Below are positions 32,510-43,828 of a stretch of 64,000 nt of DNA, one piece after another (the first letter of the stretch is position 1; each line of letters begins with the position of its first letter). The stretch is from Xenoacremonium recifei. Taxonomy: Eukaryota > Ascomycota > Sordariomycetes > Hypocreales > Nectriaceae. The notes beneath the pieces were generated by a model that searched no databases, was not told the DNA's origin, and was given only the letters and a program-made list of their open reading frames with translations. The position numbers and the translations under genes were made by a program. Where the stretch lies: assembly GCA_012184525.1 (NCBI GenBank), contig WOFQ01000036.1, forward strand, positions 62,001 through 126,000. Reading direction: 5' to 3'.

Positions 32510-35500
32510 ATGACAACCACCGCCTCGACCCAGGGAGTCAGCCGCACCAGAGGTGAGCGCGCCGACGCCGCCGAGGAAACGCGTGATATCTTCGATATCG
32601 CCCAAACCTGCAAGGACCTGTTTCCAAGTATACAAGCTCTCCTTCGTGTTGGTCGGACTCGCACGCAAGAGCAGACCTTCAGCAGCAACGCTTCTATGTC
32701 TGGGCGTCTTATCTCGGTGTGTTCGCTCCGTTCAACGCATCGCTGGATAAGCGCCTGCAATACAGCGATGAAATCCGCAGTCTCGTGGTACAGATGCTGT
32801 CGGTCCTGCGGAGAAACTTGGAATTCCGTGAGTCTTGGTTTCATTGCGCAACATCTTCCTGCAGACCTGTTGCTAAGGTGTTGGTAGTCGCCTCGACGGA
32901 CCATGATGTTTCCGCCTGCGATAAAGTCACCAGCATATCAGGGCTCGACGGGACACCCTCGGAAGCATTGGAGGCTATCGAGGCCAGCATAAACAGACTC
33001 AACCGGCTTGGAGCTACCATCAGGAAATACTCCGTGTCTGGTCTCGATGAGCGCGTCAACGCCTTCACCCGGAGGCACGGGGATGAAAACTATACTCAAC
33101 TAGCAAGGCATATTGTCCGGTTCAAGTACAAGACCGCCACCCCATCCCTTCAGGAGCATCTAGCTCTCAGCATGTCATCTCGACGCCAGCGGCTCAGATA
33201 CCTCCACAGACACCAATCCAAGCTCGCTAGTCACATCAACACCACGCCTAGTGAGCGAACAGAGGAGAGGACGGCTCGCGCCCTTACCCCGCTAGCTCCA
33301 ATTGGAGAGGACACCGAAGGGGAGGAGCAACAACTTTCCCAAGCCCCCATGAGAGAGGTAATGGCTTTACGAAGACGGCAACTTGGCCATTCTCCAATGC
33401 ATGGTGGGCGTTCGGAGACCAATGCCTCAAAGTTCGTTCCAACCCCGTCTGTGGTTGCCAAGCTGAGACGAGGCGACGGCGCATCTGTTGTGTCCTCTTC
33501 GAAAAAGAGCTCTACCTTTATGGCCGAGGCAATTGAAGACTACCCAGATCCGCCAAAGCGCCTCCCTGACCAGCCAGAGCCCTTATGTCCATATTGTTGT
33601 CAACCACTGGAAGAACGCGAGAGGGTGGGGGTGAAATGGGTGTATGTCTTCTCTTTGGTAACCTGTCAGATACGGAATAGCACTTTACTAACGTTTCTTG
33701 CAGGCATCATGTTAACAAAGACCTCTGCCCTTTCATCTGCCTTTCCAACAAGTGCGCACAAGGGCCGCATATCTTCCAAGACTTCAGCACATGGGCCAAA
33801 CACATGAGAGATGCCCACACCACCAAATGGCCACAGCAAATCCACAAGCCACTCATATGGGCATGTGATGTTGATCACGACATGGAGGAATTTTCCGAAG
33901 AGGGCCAATTCCAACAACACCTTGCCTCACAGCACTCGGATTGTACGAAAGAGGAAAAGCATGCAATTGCCGAGTCTTGCCAGATGCCTCATAAGAGACT
34001 GCGGAATGTTTGCCCCGTCTGTGGTTACGATCTTTCAAACAACGAAAGTCCGGTCAAGGGCGCCCCCGAGATACAGGTAGTTGACGAATTTGCTCAACTT
34101 GACTTGATGGCGAAGCACGTGGCAGGGCACCTTAGGCAGTTGGCATTCGACAGCTCTAAAAACCTCGAGGATCAGATTGAAACCACGTCTGAGATAAGCT
34201 TGGTAACATCTAAGGCAGATCTTATGGATAGAGACTCTGAGGTCCGTCGTCCTAGCGATGCTGATGCGCTGGATGACATCCCATCGGTGTTCTCATCGAC
34301 GGAGACTAACTTAGGCTATCTTCCCAAGCAAAACATGAGCAGTTATGATGGTCAGTGGTCGCCTGCAGAGATCGAGATTTTGTTGAAGTTTCCAGAAGAC
34401 CTCACACCATCAGCTGTGCAAGAATGGTCCGAGATTCGACGGGAAGTTTCCAAGTTGATTGATGCAGATCTCGACACAGGCACTGCAGATCCAATAATTA
34501 AGGACTTCCAATCTCGACAAACGGAGATGTACTTGAAGCTAAAATACATCCTCAGGGCTTCTCCATGTCCTAAAGATGACTTTATTGCGTTCAACAAAGC
34601 AAGAGTCTTTAGAACCGGCGACAGTATGCTCAAAGACGAGGGCGTACGAGCATGGCTTCACGGCGACAAACCATTTCTCTGGGTTTCTGGCGCAACTGGT
34701 ACAGGAAAATCCTTACTCATGACACGATTACTCGCCTGGGGATTTGAAGACCTCCCTCATATAGGGTACTTCGACTTTCAAGGCAACAGCAGGGATACAA
34801 GATCTGTTCTCCAGGCCCTCCGTGATATCGCGTGCCAGATCAGCAAGGGCGACGCCTTTTATTGCAAGCAGCTCCTCAAACTCATCGACAGCACTGAGCA
34901 AATTCGGACGATTCCTAGCGCTTTTCGACGCTTGCTCGTGGAGCCGTTCCAGGAGGACCTACAGGAGAAGACCATATATATCTTCCTCGATGATGTTGAA
35001 GCGGCGCGCCAAGACCAATTCAGGGAGCTACTTAAGCTACTTGCAGACCTTCGCGCAGATCATGTATCGGCGCAACTGCCAGTCCATCACAAAATATAGG
35101 GCCCCGTCCGATGGCCTCGCTGTCGTCGCCAACTCCTTCCTCACTGACTACTTGCTCCATGTCAAACCTTATGAGGATCCACCACAACTTCCGAAATCAG
35201 GTCATTGATACCATAGTCAAATAAGCCGATGGGTTCTTTATCCCCGCTAAGTTGATGCTCGCCGAGATCATTGTCAAACACCCTAAGACTATCCTAGAGA
35301 GCTTGCAATCGTATCCAAAAGACAAATACCGCCACATGTTCATCCAAACCCTCAGGGACCTTTCAAGCATCCTGTCAAATGAGGAAGTCCATATTCTGAA
35401 CGAGATGCTTAGCTGGGTAGCTTGTGCAGAAAAAATGTTGAGCCTAGGTCAATTAGAGGCTGCTCTCGCGCTCAAGTTCGGCGATCCTCTCTTCCGCCTT

Positions 35501-35524
35501 GAGGGGATCCTTCGTGGGCAGTAG
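32510..35524 (+). pseudogene. C2H2-zinc-finger/NACHT-type NLR-like gene, broken at its 3' end
   Basis: Exons are 32510-32627, 32675-32827, 32888-33641 and 33704 onward; the introns of 47, 60 and 62 nt have GTATAC, GTGAGT and GTATGT donors, and the last has a TACTAAC branch point. The N-terminal helical region continues as RFYVWASYLGVFAPF. Then come zinc-finger pairs (CPYCCQPL, later CPFICL, WAKHMRDAH, CPVCGYDL) like those of fungal C2H2-type NLR relatives. A P-loop NTPase follows: Walker A GATGTGKS near 34692, Walker B IYIFLDD near 34978. The frame stops at 35099. Coding-like sequence continues through two frame changes (about 35050-35170) and a TAA inside VK-stop-ADGFFIPAKLML near 35222, ending at 35524. 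No C-terminal WD40, TPR or ankyrin sensor is present. It is divergent from the subtilase gene with 278 bases between. Confidence 0.7.
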
Positions 35525-37550
35525 GGGTTTCGGCCCTGAGCTACAGAGAGTTGGGGGTTGCTGCATTTGCCTCCAGAAGGTTGGGAGTTCTGATGATGAT
35601 CTGAATTAAGGATTCAAATCAGGTAATTGGATTAGGAACAGTAAATCAAAGTAGTCAACAAGTAGTGATTTATTTTTCTTCATTTATATTGTCTGTCCAT
35701 CCAAAGACGCAATAGCAGCAGATCACAGGCGACCTCATAATGCTCCGCTCTCAGAGCTGGCCATTTTGACGAAGCATCTCCCCCCGAATATATCAAGCTT
35801 CATGAAGACTGGATATTTTATCTGGAACCCCACCCCTTCTAAAATCGGCGTGACTAGAGGGCCACCACTGCGACTGGAGTTTCATTTGCTGATGCTCAGA
35901 GCGCCGTTGCCGCCGCGAGAGGCCGACGTCGTCGTACCTGTCGATTTCTTGGAACGACTACGACTACCAAGCCGAATTTGGGGATAATTTACGAAGACCC
36001 GGTCTCCTCCCCTGACGACCTAGCTACCCATAGGAGATTTTGCTGGGAATCGATCCCTTCGTGCAGAAAGCGCTAATAGCGTGCGCCTGCTTGAGAACCC
36101 TCCAGTTCCCCCCCAGGTGCTCTTCTCGTCCGGCAAATTTGGCGATTCCGTCAGGTCGTCGTGCTAGTCGGCGTGCCGGTGGCCATCTCTCTTCTTACAT
36201 TTGCCTTTTTCTGGTTGGCTCCGGGACACTCGACTTGGCGTGTGCTCGGGGTCGCGATTGCTTAAGTCCTCGTCGTTGTCAGATTGATCATCTTGGACGT
36301 ACTTCTTAGGCGTTGTTCGCCCGCTACTCAAGCGCGCACTCTTGCGTTTAGCCGGGCTTGGAGATACGATGAACCAAAGCATCGAGGATCTCTGGATTGA
36401 GGATCTCCGGGTACCCATCGCGTCTCATCCTCACGGCGCAGGCTGATCAGCGGTCCTGGCCAGCATCTCTCCAAAGGTGTCGTTGTCTTCGGCCAGGAGG
36501 TCCGTGGTGAGACTGAACATCTCGTTGGCAAATTGTCGGCTGGTTGTTAGGAGGCGCTTGAGTGCGATGGGTTGGGTTGGTGCTGGTATCCGTGAAGGCG
36601 GTTGGTCAAGTGGCCGCTTGGCTGGAGGAACAGAGCCCATCGCCTTAAGCCTGAGCTTCGCGTGCTAATACGAGCATCGAAATAGCTCTCAATGCTCTCA
36701 ACGCTTTCTCCCGGAGCATGCTGCGCATCTCGATAACACATTTCCCGTTTTCAAGCTTTGCAATGCGGCTGGAGGCGAGGCACAGGGACTGGCGAGGTCA
36801 CGAGAGTCACTCACCTTTCGACTCGTGAGGCGAGACTTTTTCTTGAACGAACAAGTTAAATACCTTGAGCCTCAGAGGATACAAGTGGGTGACAGGAGAA
36901 GTTATTACCATGCAGATTGAGGTTGCGTCCAGGCAGGGAAGGCAACATGAGTTGTCTCTTAATCACTTTGAATCACCATTGATGGCAGAATACGCTATTA
37001 TAGGTGGTCAAAGACATCAGCGAATCAGTGCTGTTGATCTCACATTCAATGCTACTAAAGTGACTGAAGCTTCTTATAGGCCTGTACTGCATTAAATTCT
37101 CAGTAATTAATAGTTCAGAGGTTCCATAACAGATAAGTCCCGAGGCAAGTAGCCTGAATAAAGGTAAGTTACTGATACAGTTACGTCTGTCATTGGAATA
37201 TATGTCGTCCTTAATAAATACCACTCCGAAGAATATTTCTTTATTACGCGTTTTCTGGGGAGCTACGAGGGGCCCTGTGCATGGAGTGGCAGGGAGAGCG
37301 TTGTTCACAGTCGATTAGAGGGATGCCTGTCCGCCCAAGTCAATAGTGCTGCCACTGTCAACCAAGGTTGACATAGCGGGCCTCCAAGCGGCGACGTCTA
37401 TATCTCTCTCGTCGATTGAACTCTCATCGATCCGAGTCGCAGGCGCACACGAAGCCACCATGCCTTCACACTGATGCGTAAGACAGAGCGCATGCAGAGA
37501 CGGGTCCATGGTACGTTCCTCCTAAGGACCTTATACAATCTCAGAACCTA
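35525..37550. other. Gene-poor stretch after the NLR pseudogene
   Basis: No intact gene. A weak minus-strand remnant at 36164-36741 is listed separately. Sequence becomes strongly AT-rich towards 37540, which fits RIP around the repeat that follows. Confidence 0.5.
36164..36741 (-). pseudogene. Possible remnant of a gene of unknown function
   Basis: Two protein-like stretches on the minus strand. One at 36640-36431 starts MGSVPPAKRPLDQPP and is helical (ALKRLLTTSRQFANEMF). The other at 36418-36164 is basic and Ser-rich (SPAKRKSARLSSGRTTPKK, then an acidic run). They are in different frames, with stops between. They may be exons of one decayed gene. No family is recognised. Confidence 0.25.
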
Positions 37551-37888
37551 GTTTATTAAAATACCAGCAGGCTAAATTAAATAAGCTTATATCTAAAGAT
37601 AAATATCTCTAGAAATAAGTTACAGTAATAATATTATTTAATCTAATATATAAGAAAGAAAGAATAGGGATAAGTATCTAGATAAGGGTAAGGGATTGCT
37701 ATTAGGGATCTAGGTGAGGATAAGAGATAGAGATCTAGGTGAGGGTAGGAGATAGGGATCTGGATAAAGATAAGGGATACCCATTAGGGATTTGGGTAAG
37801 GATAGGAGATAGGGATCTAGATAAAGGTTACCTTTACCTTACCTATCTGCTTCTAATCTTTAAATCTTCCAGAATCTAAAGAAAAGAA
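37551..37888 (+). repeat. Dispersed repeat, heavily RIP-mutated copy
   Basis: Aligns with 23046-23432. In the first 120 bases nearly every difference is C-to-T or G-to-A relative to the other copy, turning gagtcaaataagcccgcg into aaattaaataagcttata. The tail ctttaccttacctatctgc is still well conserved. The internal 18-bp array is absent; only one related unit remains. The element abuts a helicase fragment. Confidence 0.8.
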
Positions 37889-37894
37889 TACTAA

Positions 37895-38957
37895 CTCGGA
37901 GATAAATATAGCTAAGCGCGAAGGAACCCCTGCTTCTCATGCCATCCAACAATGGTTAGCAGAAACGTACAAGCTTCATTTCCCAGCTATCTTCATCCAG
38001 ATCCCCGAATCCATTCAGGCACAGATTGGTACCTCCAGATCCAATATTATCAACGCTCGATTCGTCGGAGATCTCATAGTCTACTTGTACCGCTCAGCAC
38101 CTATCGTTCATGCTCGAGACTACACAAAGCGCGGTACGACACTAATTATTACCCCTTATTCAGCTCAGAAGAACCAGTACTTGGATCTTCTATCTCAGCT
38201 GTCCTCCAAGGAGGTCTGTCGCGACCTGATTGAAGTCCGAACTATTGGCGATTTACCCAGCCACGAGGCGGACGTGGTTATCGCAGATCTCGTTTTCTAA
38301 CACGAGCTAGGTTGCTTTTCTTCACTGTCTGTGGTGATGCCGCAGCCAAGCGAAACTCCGATATCCGCAACATGGTGTATTACCTCAAGGAGCGAGACGC
38401 TGTCTATTGGCTCGGAAAGGCTAAGTCACGCCTGGACTGGGGTCAGTACTGCGATAACTGTAGCCAGCCGGGACATGTTGATACCGAATGCAAGGCAGAC
38501 CTGATGTGCTCCGCTTGTCGCAGCGTCAACAAGTCACAGTTCCGACACTCAATCCGTCAGTGCCCGAATATCCGGCTAGAGCTCTGTATGAGCAACCAAT
38601 TCCTATGAACTGGGAAATGGACCAGGATGGATTCTCCCGGATAACCCTAACAACGACAACATTGGACGGGATCCGATGAAACAGAAAGGGGAACACAAGG
38701 ATAAGGAGAAACGCCTTAAAGCTCCTACGTCAGTCTACACCACGATCCCGAAGGCCACTGACACATGGAAGAACGCTGGCAATGCTATCAAAGGTATGAA
38801 AATGCCAACGGCTAAATCTCTGGAGATCTTCCGTGGTAAGGCGACCGAGCAGCGGGAATCTGATATCGGGCACAAGTCCGACGATGGGGACCTGAAGGAT
38901 CAACCCAACGAGGTTGAAGAGACCCAGGTAGTTGACGAGAGCGGACAGTCGTGGTAG
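37895..38957 (+). pseudogene. C-terminal fragment of a DNA2/NAM7-like helicase with zinc knuckle
   Basis: One frame from about 37895 to 38300 carries the C-terminal helicase motifs TLIITPYSAQKNQY and EVRTIGDLPSHEADVVIADLVF, matching the AAA_12-type end of UPF1/NAM7-like helicases. After a stop and frame change near 38300 another frame continues TRARLLFFTVCGDAAA and reaches a zinc-knuckle-like C-x2-C-x4-H-x4-C (CDNCSQPGHVDTEC). A Lys/Glu-rich tail ends at 38957 in yet another frame. The N-terminal helicase half is absent, and the fragment begins where the dispersed repeat ends. It is a truncated and frameshifted relic. Confidence 0.65.
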
Positions 38958-39390
38958 AATAGAAGTGGCAATCTGGATTGGATTCTGTGTGTATACTTGT
39001 CCTGATGTTCGTCTCTGGGTCGGTGAAAACCCAGGTACCGCGTCTCATCATATCTAGGCCCAGGTGCGTCTTAAAAGCGGTTGAGTCTTTGGCGATCAAG
39101 CTACTTTGGGTACGGTAGTGACCGGATTCCTCTGCCAACTTACTCAAGAAGATTTCATCCCATGCAGGAGCAGCACGTACTCTCTCAGCCGGTCACGTGC
39201 CGCCCTGGACTGATAGGTCGTGGTTGGCCTGAGGTGCGGGATGGAATACTTGTAGACTAGGCCCAAGCTAGTAATGCCCCTCCAAAACCCTTGCTGCCTC
39301 CAATCCGGATGCACCCCGCCGCTAAGCTTGCTGGGCTGATTTACAACTCTCGTCACTTTCCAACAACCCCCAGGATTTGACGACCACAAC
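38958..39390. other. Promoter-side spacer of the PDCD5 gene
   Basis: About 430 bases with no supported gene; it should contain the PDCD5 promoter. Confidence 0.45.
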
Positions 39391-39893
39391 ATGGACGACT
39401 CAGAACTCGAGCAGGTATGGCTCCTCAATCCCAGAGCTACGTCGCAAGCACGTCTCTAACAACTCCAGATCCGAAAAGCTCGTCTCGAGCAGCTCAAAGC
39501 CCAAGGCTCCTCCGGGCCCTCCTCCCAAGGTCAACAAGAGCGCCAACAACAGTCAGTCCTCCCCGCGCGCCATGCCACAAAGCCCCCGACCGCTGCTAAC
39601 ATCTTCGCCCGCGCAGACAACAAGACGAAGCCCGCCAGCACGTGCTCAGCCAGATCCTGCACCCCGAAGCCGCCGACCGCCTGGGCCGCATCCGACTCGT
39701 CAAGGAGTCGCGCGCCAACGACGTCGAGAACCGCCTCATCATGCTGGCGCAGACGGGCCAGCTGCGACAAAAGGTGACCGAGGCGCAGCTGAAGGAGCTT
39801 TTGAATGCCATGGCGGACAATAAGGAGGAGGAGAAGATTGTTGTCAGCCGGAAGAAGGGCTGGGACGACGACGATGATCTGCTGGACCTGTGA
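39391..39893 (+). CDS. PDCD5/TFAR19-family DNA-binding protein
   Basis: A three-exon gene for 127 residues. Exons are 39391-39414 (8 codons), 39469-39551 and 39617-39893; introns of 54 and 65 nt with GTATGG and GTCAGT donors. The start MDDSELEQ|IRKARLEQL, the helical core DEARQHVLSQILHPEAADRL and the segment KESRANDVENRLIMLAQTGQ are the classic PDCD5 sequence. The acidic end is WDDDDDLLDL. Length agrees with the human protein (125 residues). PDCD5 is a small conserved three-helix-bundle protein linked to apoptosis and chaperonin function in animals; in fungi its role is poorly known. It is convergent with COQ4 (212 bases between ends). Confidence 0.95.
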
Positions 39894-40105
39894 GGGTTTG
39901 AAGTGGCTGCGCATTCGCCTGCATGGAGCGAGGGGAGAAGCGGTGTTTGTATGTGAGGTGTTCGGTGATCAGGTCTGCTCTCTGAGCCTGGAGCTTTGAC
40001 ATTACGGGCCTTGGTTTACATGTTTGAGGGCGTCTGCTATAATACAATCCACAACGAGCGCCCGCCTCAGCGCTCAATTAAAATCGTACAAAGAGCCAGG
40101 ACAAA

Positions 40106-41039
40106 TCAAAATCCTCTTTCCTTCAGCTCCTTCAGTCTCTTTTTCTCCTCTTTTTCACGCTTCCGTATTGTTCGCAGGTCTGGCGGCTGCTCGATGCCCA
40201 GCTCTGCCCTCAACTCGTTCACATTCCGCTCCAACTGCTCCTCCCAGTACACGTTGATGACGTCCTTGCTCCGCGACCCATTCTTCAGTGCCCACGGCAG
40301 GTAGATGCTCCAGAAGCGCTGGCGCTCGCGCGGCTTCATGGTCGCCGCGGCAAAGACGCTGAGCCCTGTCATGGGCAGCAGGGTGTTGGCGAACTCGAAG
40401 GCCTTGAGCGCGACCTCGCCCTCGCGCCAGATGGGCAGGCCCGTCAGCGCGTGGTAGAAATCGTGGCACTCGCGGTATCGCTGCATCACGTATGCGCACT
40501 CTTCGTCGTCGATATAACGGACCGCTGAGCGGGTGTCGGGGGAGACGCCCTCTCGGTCAAGCCAGCCAACGTAGGCGCGGCCGACTGAGTTCTCGGGCAA
40601 CGAGCGCAGATGTGGTAGAGAGAGCGATTTAGAGGTGATTCGTGGGCGATCGCGTAGGATACGTCGGCCGGTCGGGGAGGCGAGCATGGCGTCGCGGAGT
40701 CGGTAGATGAAATAGGGAGTGGCGGTCGCTTCGCCGGTAGCAGCGATGAGGTCTTGCGATCAGATCCAGTCAGCGAAGTCAATTGAAGTTTACCGAGGCC
40801 TAAGATAACTTACCATGGCGATAGGGGTCAAAAAATGACCAGACAGAAGCTCCAATAGCCAGCGCTCCTCGCTCGACCTTGGTCAAAGGCACATGGCCGG
40901 GATAGTTCGGCGGCGGGCGATCGAACACGGAGAAGGACCGCGACGGGGAAGACTGCGAGGCGCAGGCGGCGCAGACAACAGGACGAAGAGCCCGTCGGCT
41001 TGAAGCCAGTGTCCGCAGACGCGGAATAGCGACTTCCAT
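40106..41039 (-). CDS. COQ4: COQ4, coenzyme Q biosynthesis protein
   Basis: A two-exon gene for 290 residues. Exon 1 is 41039-40814 and exon 2 is 40752-40106; the 61-nt intron has GTAAGT and GCAAG. The first 40 residues are Arg/Ser/Ala-rich without acidic residues after the start, a good mitochondrial presequence. The family zinc-site motif HDFYH with a Glu twelve residues after the last His (HDxxH-x11-E) is intact. Other family stretches are LPENSVGRAYVGWLD and YWEEQLERNVNELR. COQ4 supports the ubiquinone-synthesis complex on the inner mitochondrial membrane. The C-terminus is extended and Lys/Glu-rich (RKREKEEKKRLKEL). Confidence 0.95.
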
Positions 41040-41302
41040 GGCGGCGTCGCAGCAAACGGCGGATGGTGGACTTTTGAAGTTGAAGATTAGATGGTTCGAT
41101 GCCCGAAGAGGAATGAGAGCATGGCGGGGCGGCGATCGGAGCTTGAGTGGGGCCGAGCTGTTAGGGGCCGCCGTGCTGGGCCAGGAACCCGATGCTGATC
41201 AGTCTACCCTAGAGCTCTTGTGCCGGATTGCATGCAGCATGAAGTACGAGGATCTTAGAACCGAGATATCGAGAGCAGCGAAAGCGTTGAGAGCGTCGAC
41301 AA
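41040..41302. other. COQ4 upstream region
   Basis: About 260 bases between the COQ4 start and the retroelement fossil; it should contain the COQ4 promoter. No gene is seen. Confidence 0.4.
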
Positions 41303-41533
41303 GCATTCGAACAACTCAAACAGTCCCTGACCAAACACACGATGCTCACCATGTTCAACCCGAACTGCACATTGTTCCTGGACTTTGGTGCATCAAACGA
41401 CGGATTCGGTGCCATGGTATACCACGTGAAGGACGGTACAATATACAGGGTCATCAAGGACGACAAGGTCTTGCAATACCCGCCACATACATCGATCGGT
41501 GAGATCGAGGGTTATTTGAACGTAGGGTTGTAG
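41303..41533 (+). mobile_element. Retroelement fossil (Ty3/gypsy reverse transcriptase/RNase H junction)
   Basis: A frame of 76 codons reads AFEQLKQSLTKHTMLTMFNP and then LFLDFGASNDGFGAMVYHVK. This is the order seen at the end of gypsy reverse transcriptase, where the thumb (AF..LK..L) leads into the RNase H domain (LFLD.SA..GFGA..YH). Nothing else of the element (gag, integrase, LTR) was found. It lies about 260 bases upstream of the COQ4 start. Confidence 0.65.
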
Positions 41534-41759
41534 CTGGTACTCATAATCTCAGTGTCCTTCGGAATAATTATATCGTCTTAGTGACCGTAAATAAAATTCA
41601 TCTTCATTCAAACACATACTTGGTCAATTTGTGGAAAGAGATCCCCGGGACAACCCGATTTGTTTTACAAATAAAAGAAAGTTTGGAAATGGAATAATTC
41701 GACCCATTAAATAAGCCGTTCCAGGGTTCTCAGGGAAAATACGAATTCACATATCTCGC

Positions 41760-42623
41760 ATCGCTCGATGTGCTCAATCAAGATGCCGAGGCCGCAGCAA
41801 CATTTCTGAGATCTTGCCGAAACGCACTAGGATGACCAAATTCCCAATTGCAGCAGGGACAGAAGTGCTAGGATTAGCAAGCATGCAAAGATCCGGGCCG
41901 GGATCTTCAATGAAGGGAGATTCTCCCGTGCGAGCACGCAAAGACAGCAAAGGCAGTCCGCGACTGGGGTCATAGCTGCTCATCGTGAAGGCTGACAAGA
42001 CTGGGCCAAGTCCTCCACGCTCTAGCTGAAATGAGGCGGTGGTTCTTTGCCTCGAAACACGAGGTAAAGATTGTTGTGGTCGTCAATCTGAACCGCGATC
42101 AACACAACATTACGATTGAGAAATGGATCGAGAGGCCGGCATTACTTAGGGCCAGAGTGTGTGATTTGTATCCTAAGAAATGGGATATTGAAGCATCCTA
42201 CTCTCCTGTCGATCAGGGACCTTGAACCATCAGATCACTATCAGACTCGAAGGCCACCCTGCTGAGGCTGTCAAAAAAGGGAACCAGTGGACTGTTTTCC
42301 AATTTTCTGTTCAAAACCCAGCTGTGCAAGGGTGGCCGATGCCCTTTGAAACCCAAGACCCTGAGGGTAAAGGCCTTCTAAACGGTAGTAAGCTCGGGAG
42401 CCTCGCCGCGACAATGGCCCAGCTTGTTTGCAGCAATAGGGTCATTATAGTGGCCACTCCGACGAAGCCTAAACATCCGCAAATTGCGGATATCAAGGCG
42501 GTTCTGGATAGTAGCGGGCTCTCCTACTTCAACGACTTTCATGAAGAGGTAGATAAGAGCTATTGTGCAGAGAGAGTATGCGCTGTCTTGACTGACCCAG
42601 ACAGAGACCAAGAACATCACTGA
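41760..42623 (+). pseudogene. Decayed copy of a fungal gene family of unknown function
   Basis: Frames with several stops follow one another: DAEAAATFLRSCRNAL near 41785, then RRWFFASKHEVKIVVVVNL at 42031 and QHNITIEKWIERP, then NHQITIRLEGHPAEAV near 42225. The order and the phrase WFFAS..VKIV.....IEKW recall a family of fungal proteins of unknown function frequent in accessory DNA. Stops and at least one frame change make it non-functional. The part after 42300 is doubtful. Confidence 0.45.
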
Positions 42624-43828
42624 AATGACGTCTAACGATACTTGCCCATGCGTGTAGAGTAGTGTGAAAGTTAAATGGCGTCGGATCGCTTATGGCACTT
42701 ATGGCAGGTGCGTCTCAATATGCCAGGACGTCGTTTGTAATTTTACTGATACAAAAACCTATGGCTTCCTCTCTGCGTGCGAAGGATGTGAGGTATACCC
42801 TGATATTAGATCAGTGATAATTATACTCATCATTATGGTACTCGAAATGTTGGCCTGGGATTTTTCACGTAACGAAGAAACGCATGAATGACCAGTCTGG
42901 CAAGACTGCAAATGTATGAGACTACGAGAATATGGAATCTGAGGGCAAGCTCAAGGGATTCATCGGCTTCTTTCACGGATACCAGTCTACGACTGGTAGT
43001 ATATATACCATAAACCCTCGATCTGAAAGAGCAGCTAACTGATATTTTTCCTCCCATAGACCCTCATCTCGATCAACGGTATTCGCGTAACTCGATCTCT
43101 CTGAATCCATTTCCTCAAGCAGAGGCTCCGACAGGAGAAGCACGTCCGCAATTGTTTCAAGCCGACCTTTTTGGAACGCCACTACTCATCTGAGTGCAAA
43201 GCATCACCTCAAGACCACCTTACGCTTCTCGCTCCTCAGCCACGGGGGCCGGTTCGAGAAGTCCCGTAACAGGAACAGGAACAAACATATCTAACATAGA
43301 CAACCGCTAAATCTAGTTTAGCTAGACATGTAACTAGCACTCTCACAGCAGAAGTCAACTTTCCTGGCCTCAAGCATAGGGTTTGGGATATATTTGGGTG
43401 TTCAGGCTAGAGGGGGCAAGTGTTTGGCTTACAAAAAGGGGTTGGCAGACAGCATCACAAATAGTTGGCACATCCACAAGGTGTAAAACTCTGAATCTTC
43501 TCATTGACACACCAAACGAGTGATCAGAAGGTAGCAAAGATGCCCCAACCCTAGCCTCCCATTACCCATGCCATTTTCACCTGCAAAGATCCTCCTCCTC
43601 AGATCCGAATTGCGCCAGTCCATATCCCGTACAAACCTAAGCCTATATTACACATGCGGAGTGATCCGTGTAGCAAAACACCATATCACAACCATCCCCT
43701 CTCGATCCTCATTACCTTTCGCGGACCCAAGAAGTGTCTGCTTTCTTGACGTAGACTGCCCCTATAAGAGCTACCTTGCTTGGATGTAGGGCAGATCACA
43801 GAAGTGTCCATCGACCTGGTCCTCATCC
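42624..43828. other. Gene-free spacer
   Basis: About 1.2 kb without a supported gene on either strand. The 3' part should include the 3' untranslated region of the RRM gene. Confidence 0.5.

Noticed and set aside
33704..35099. An intact NLR with complete C-terminus
   Set aside because: Frame changes and a stop codon follow the NTPase region, and no sensor repeats are found.
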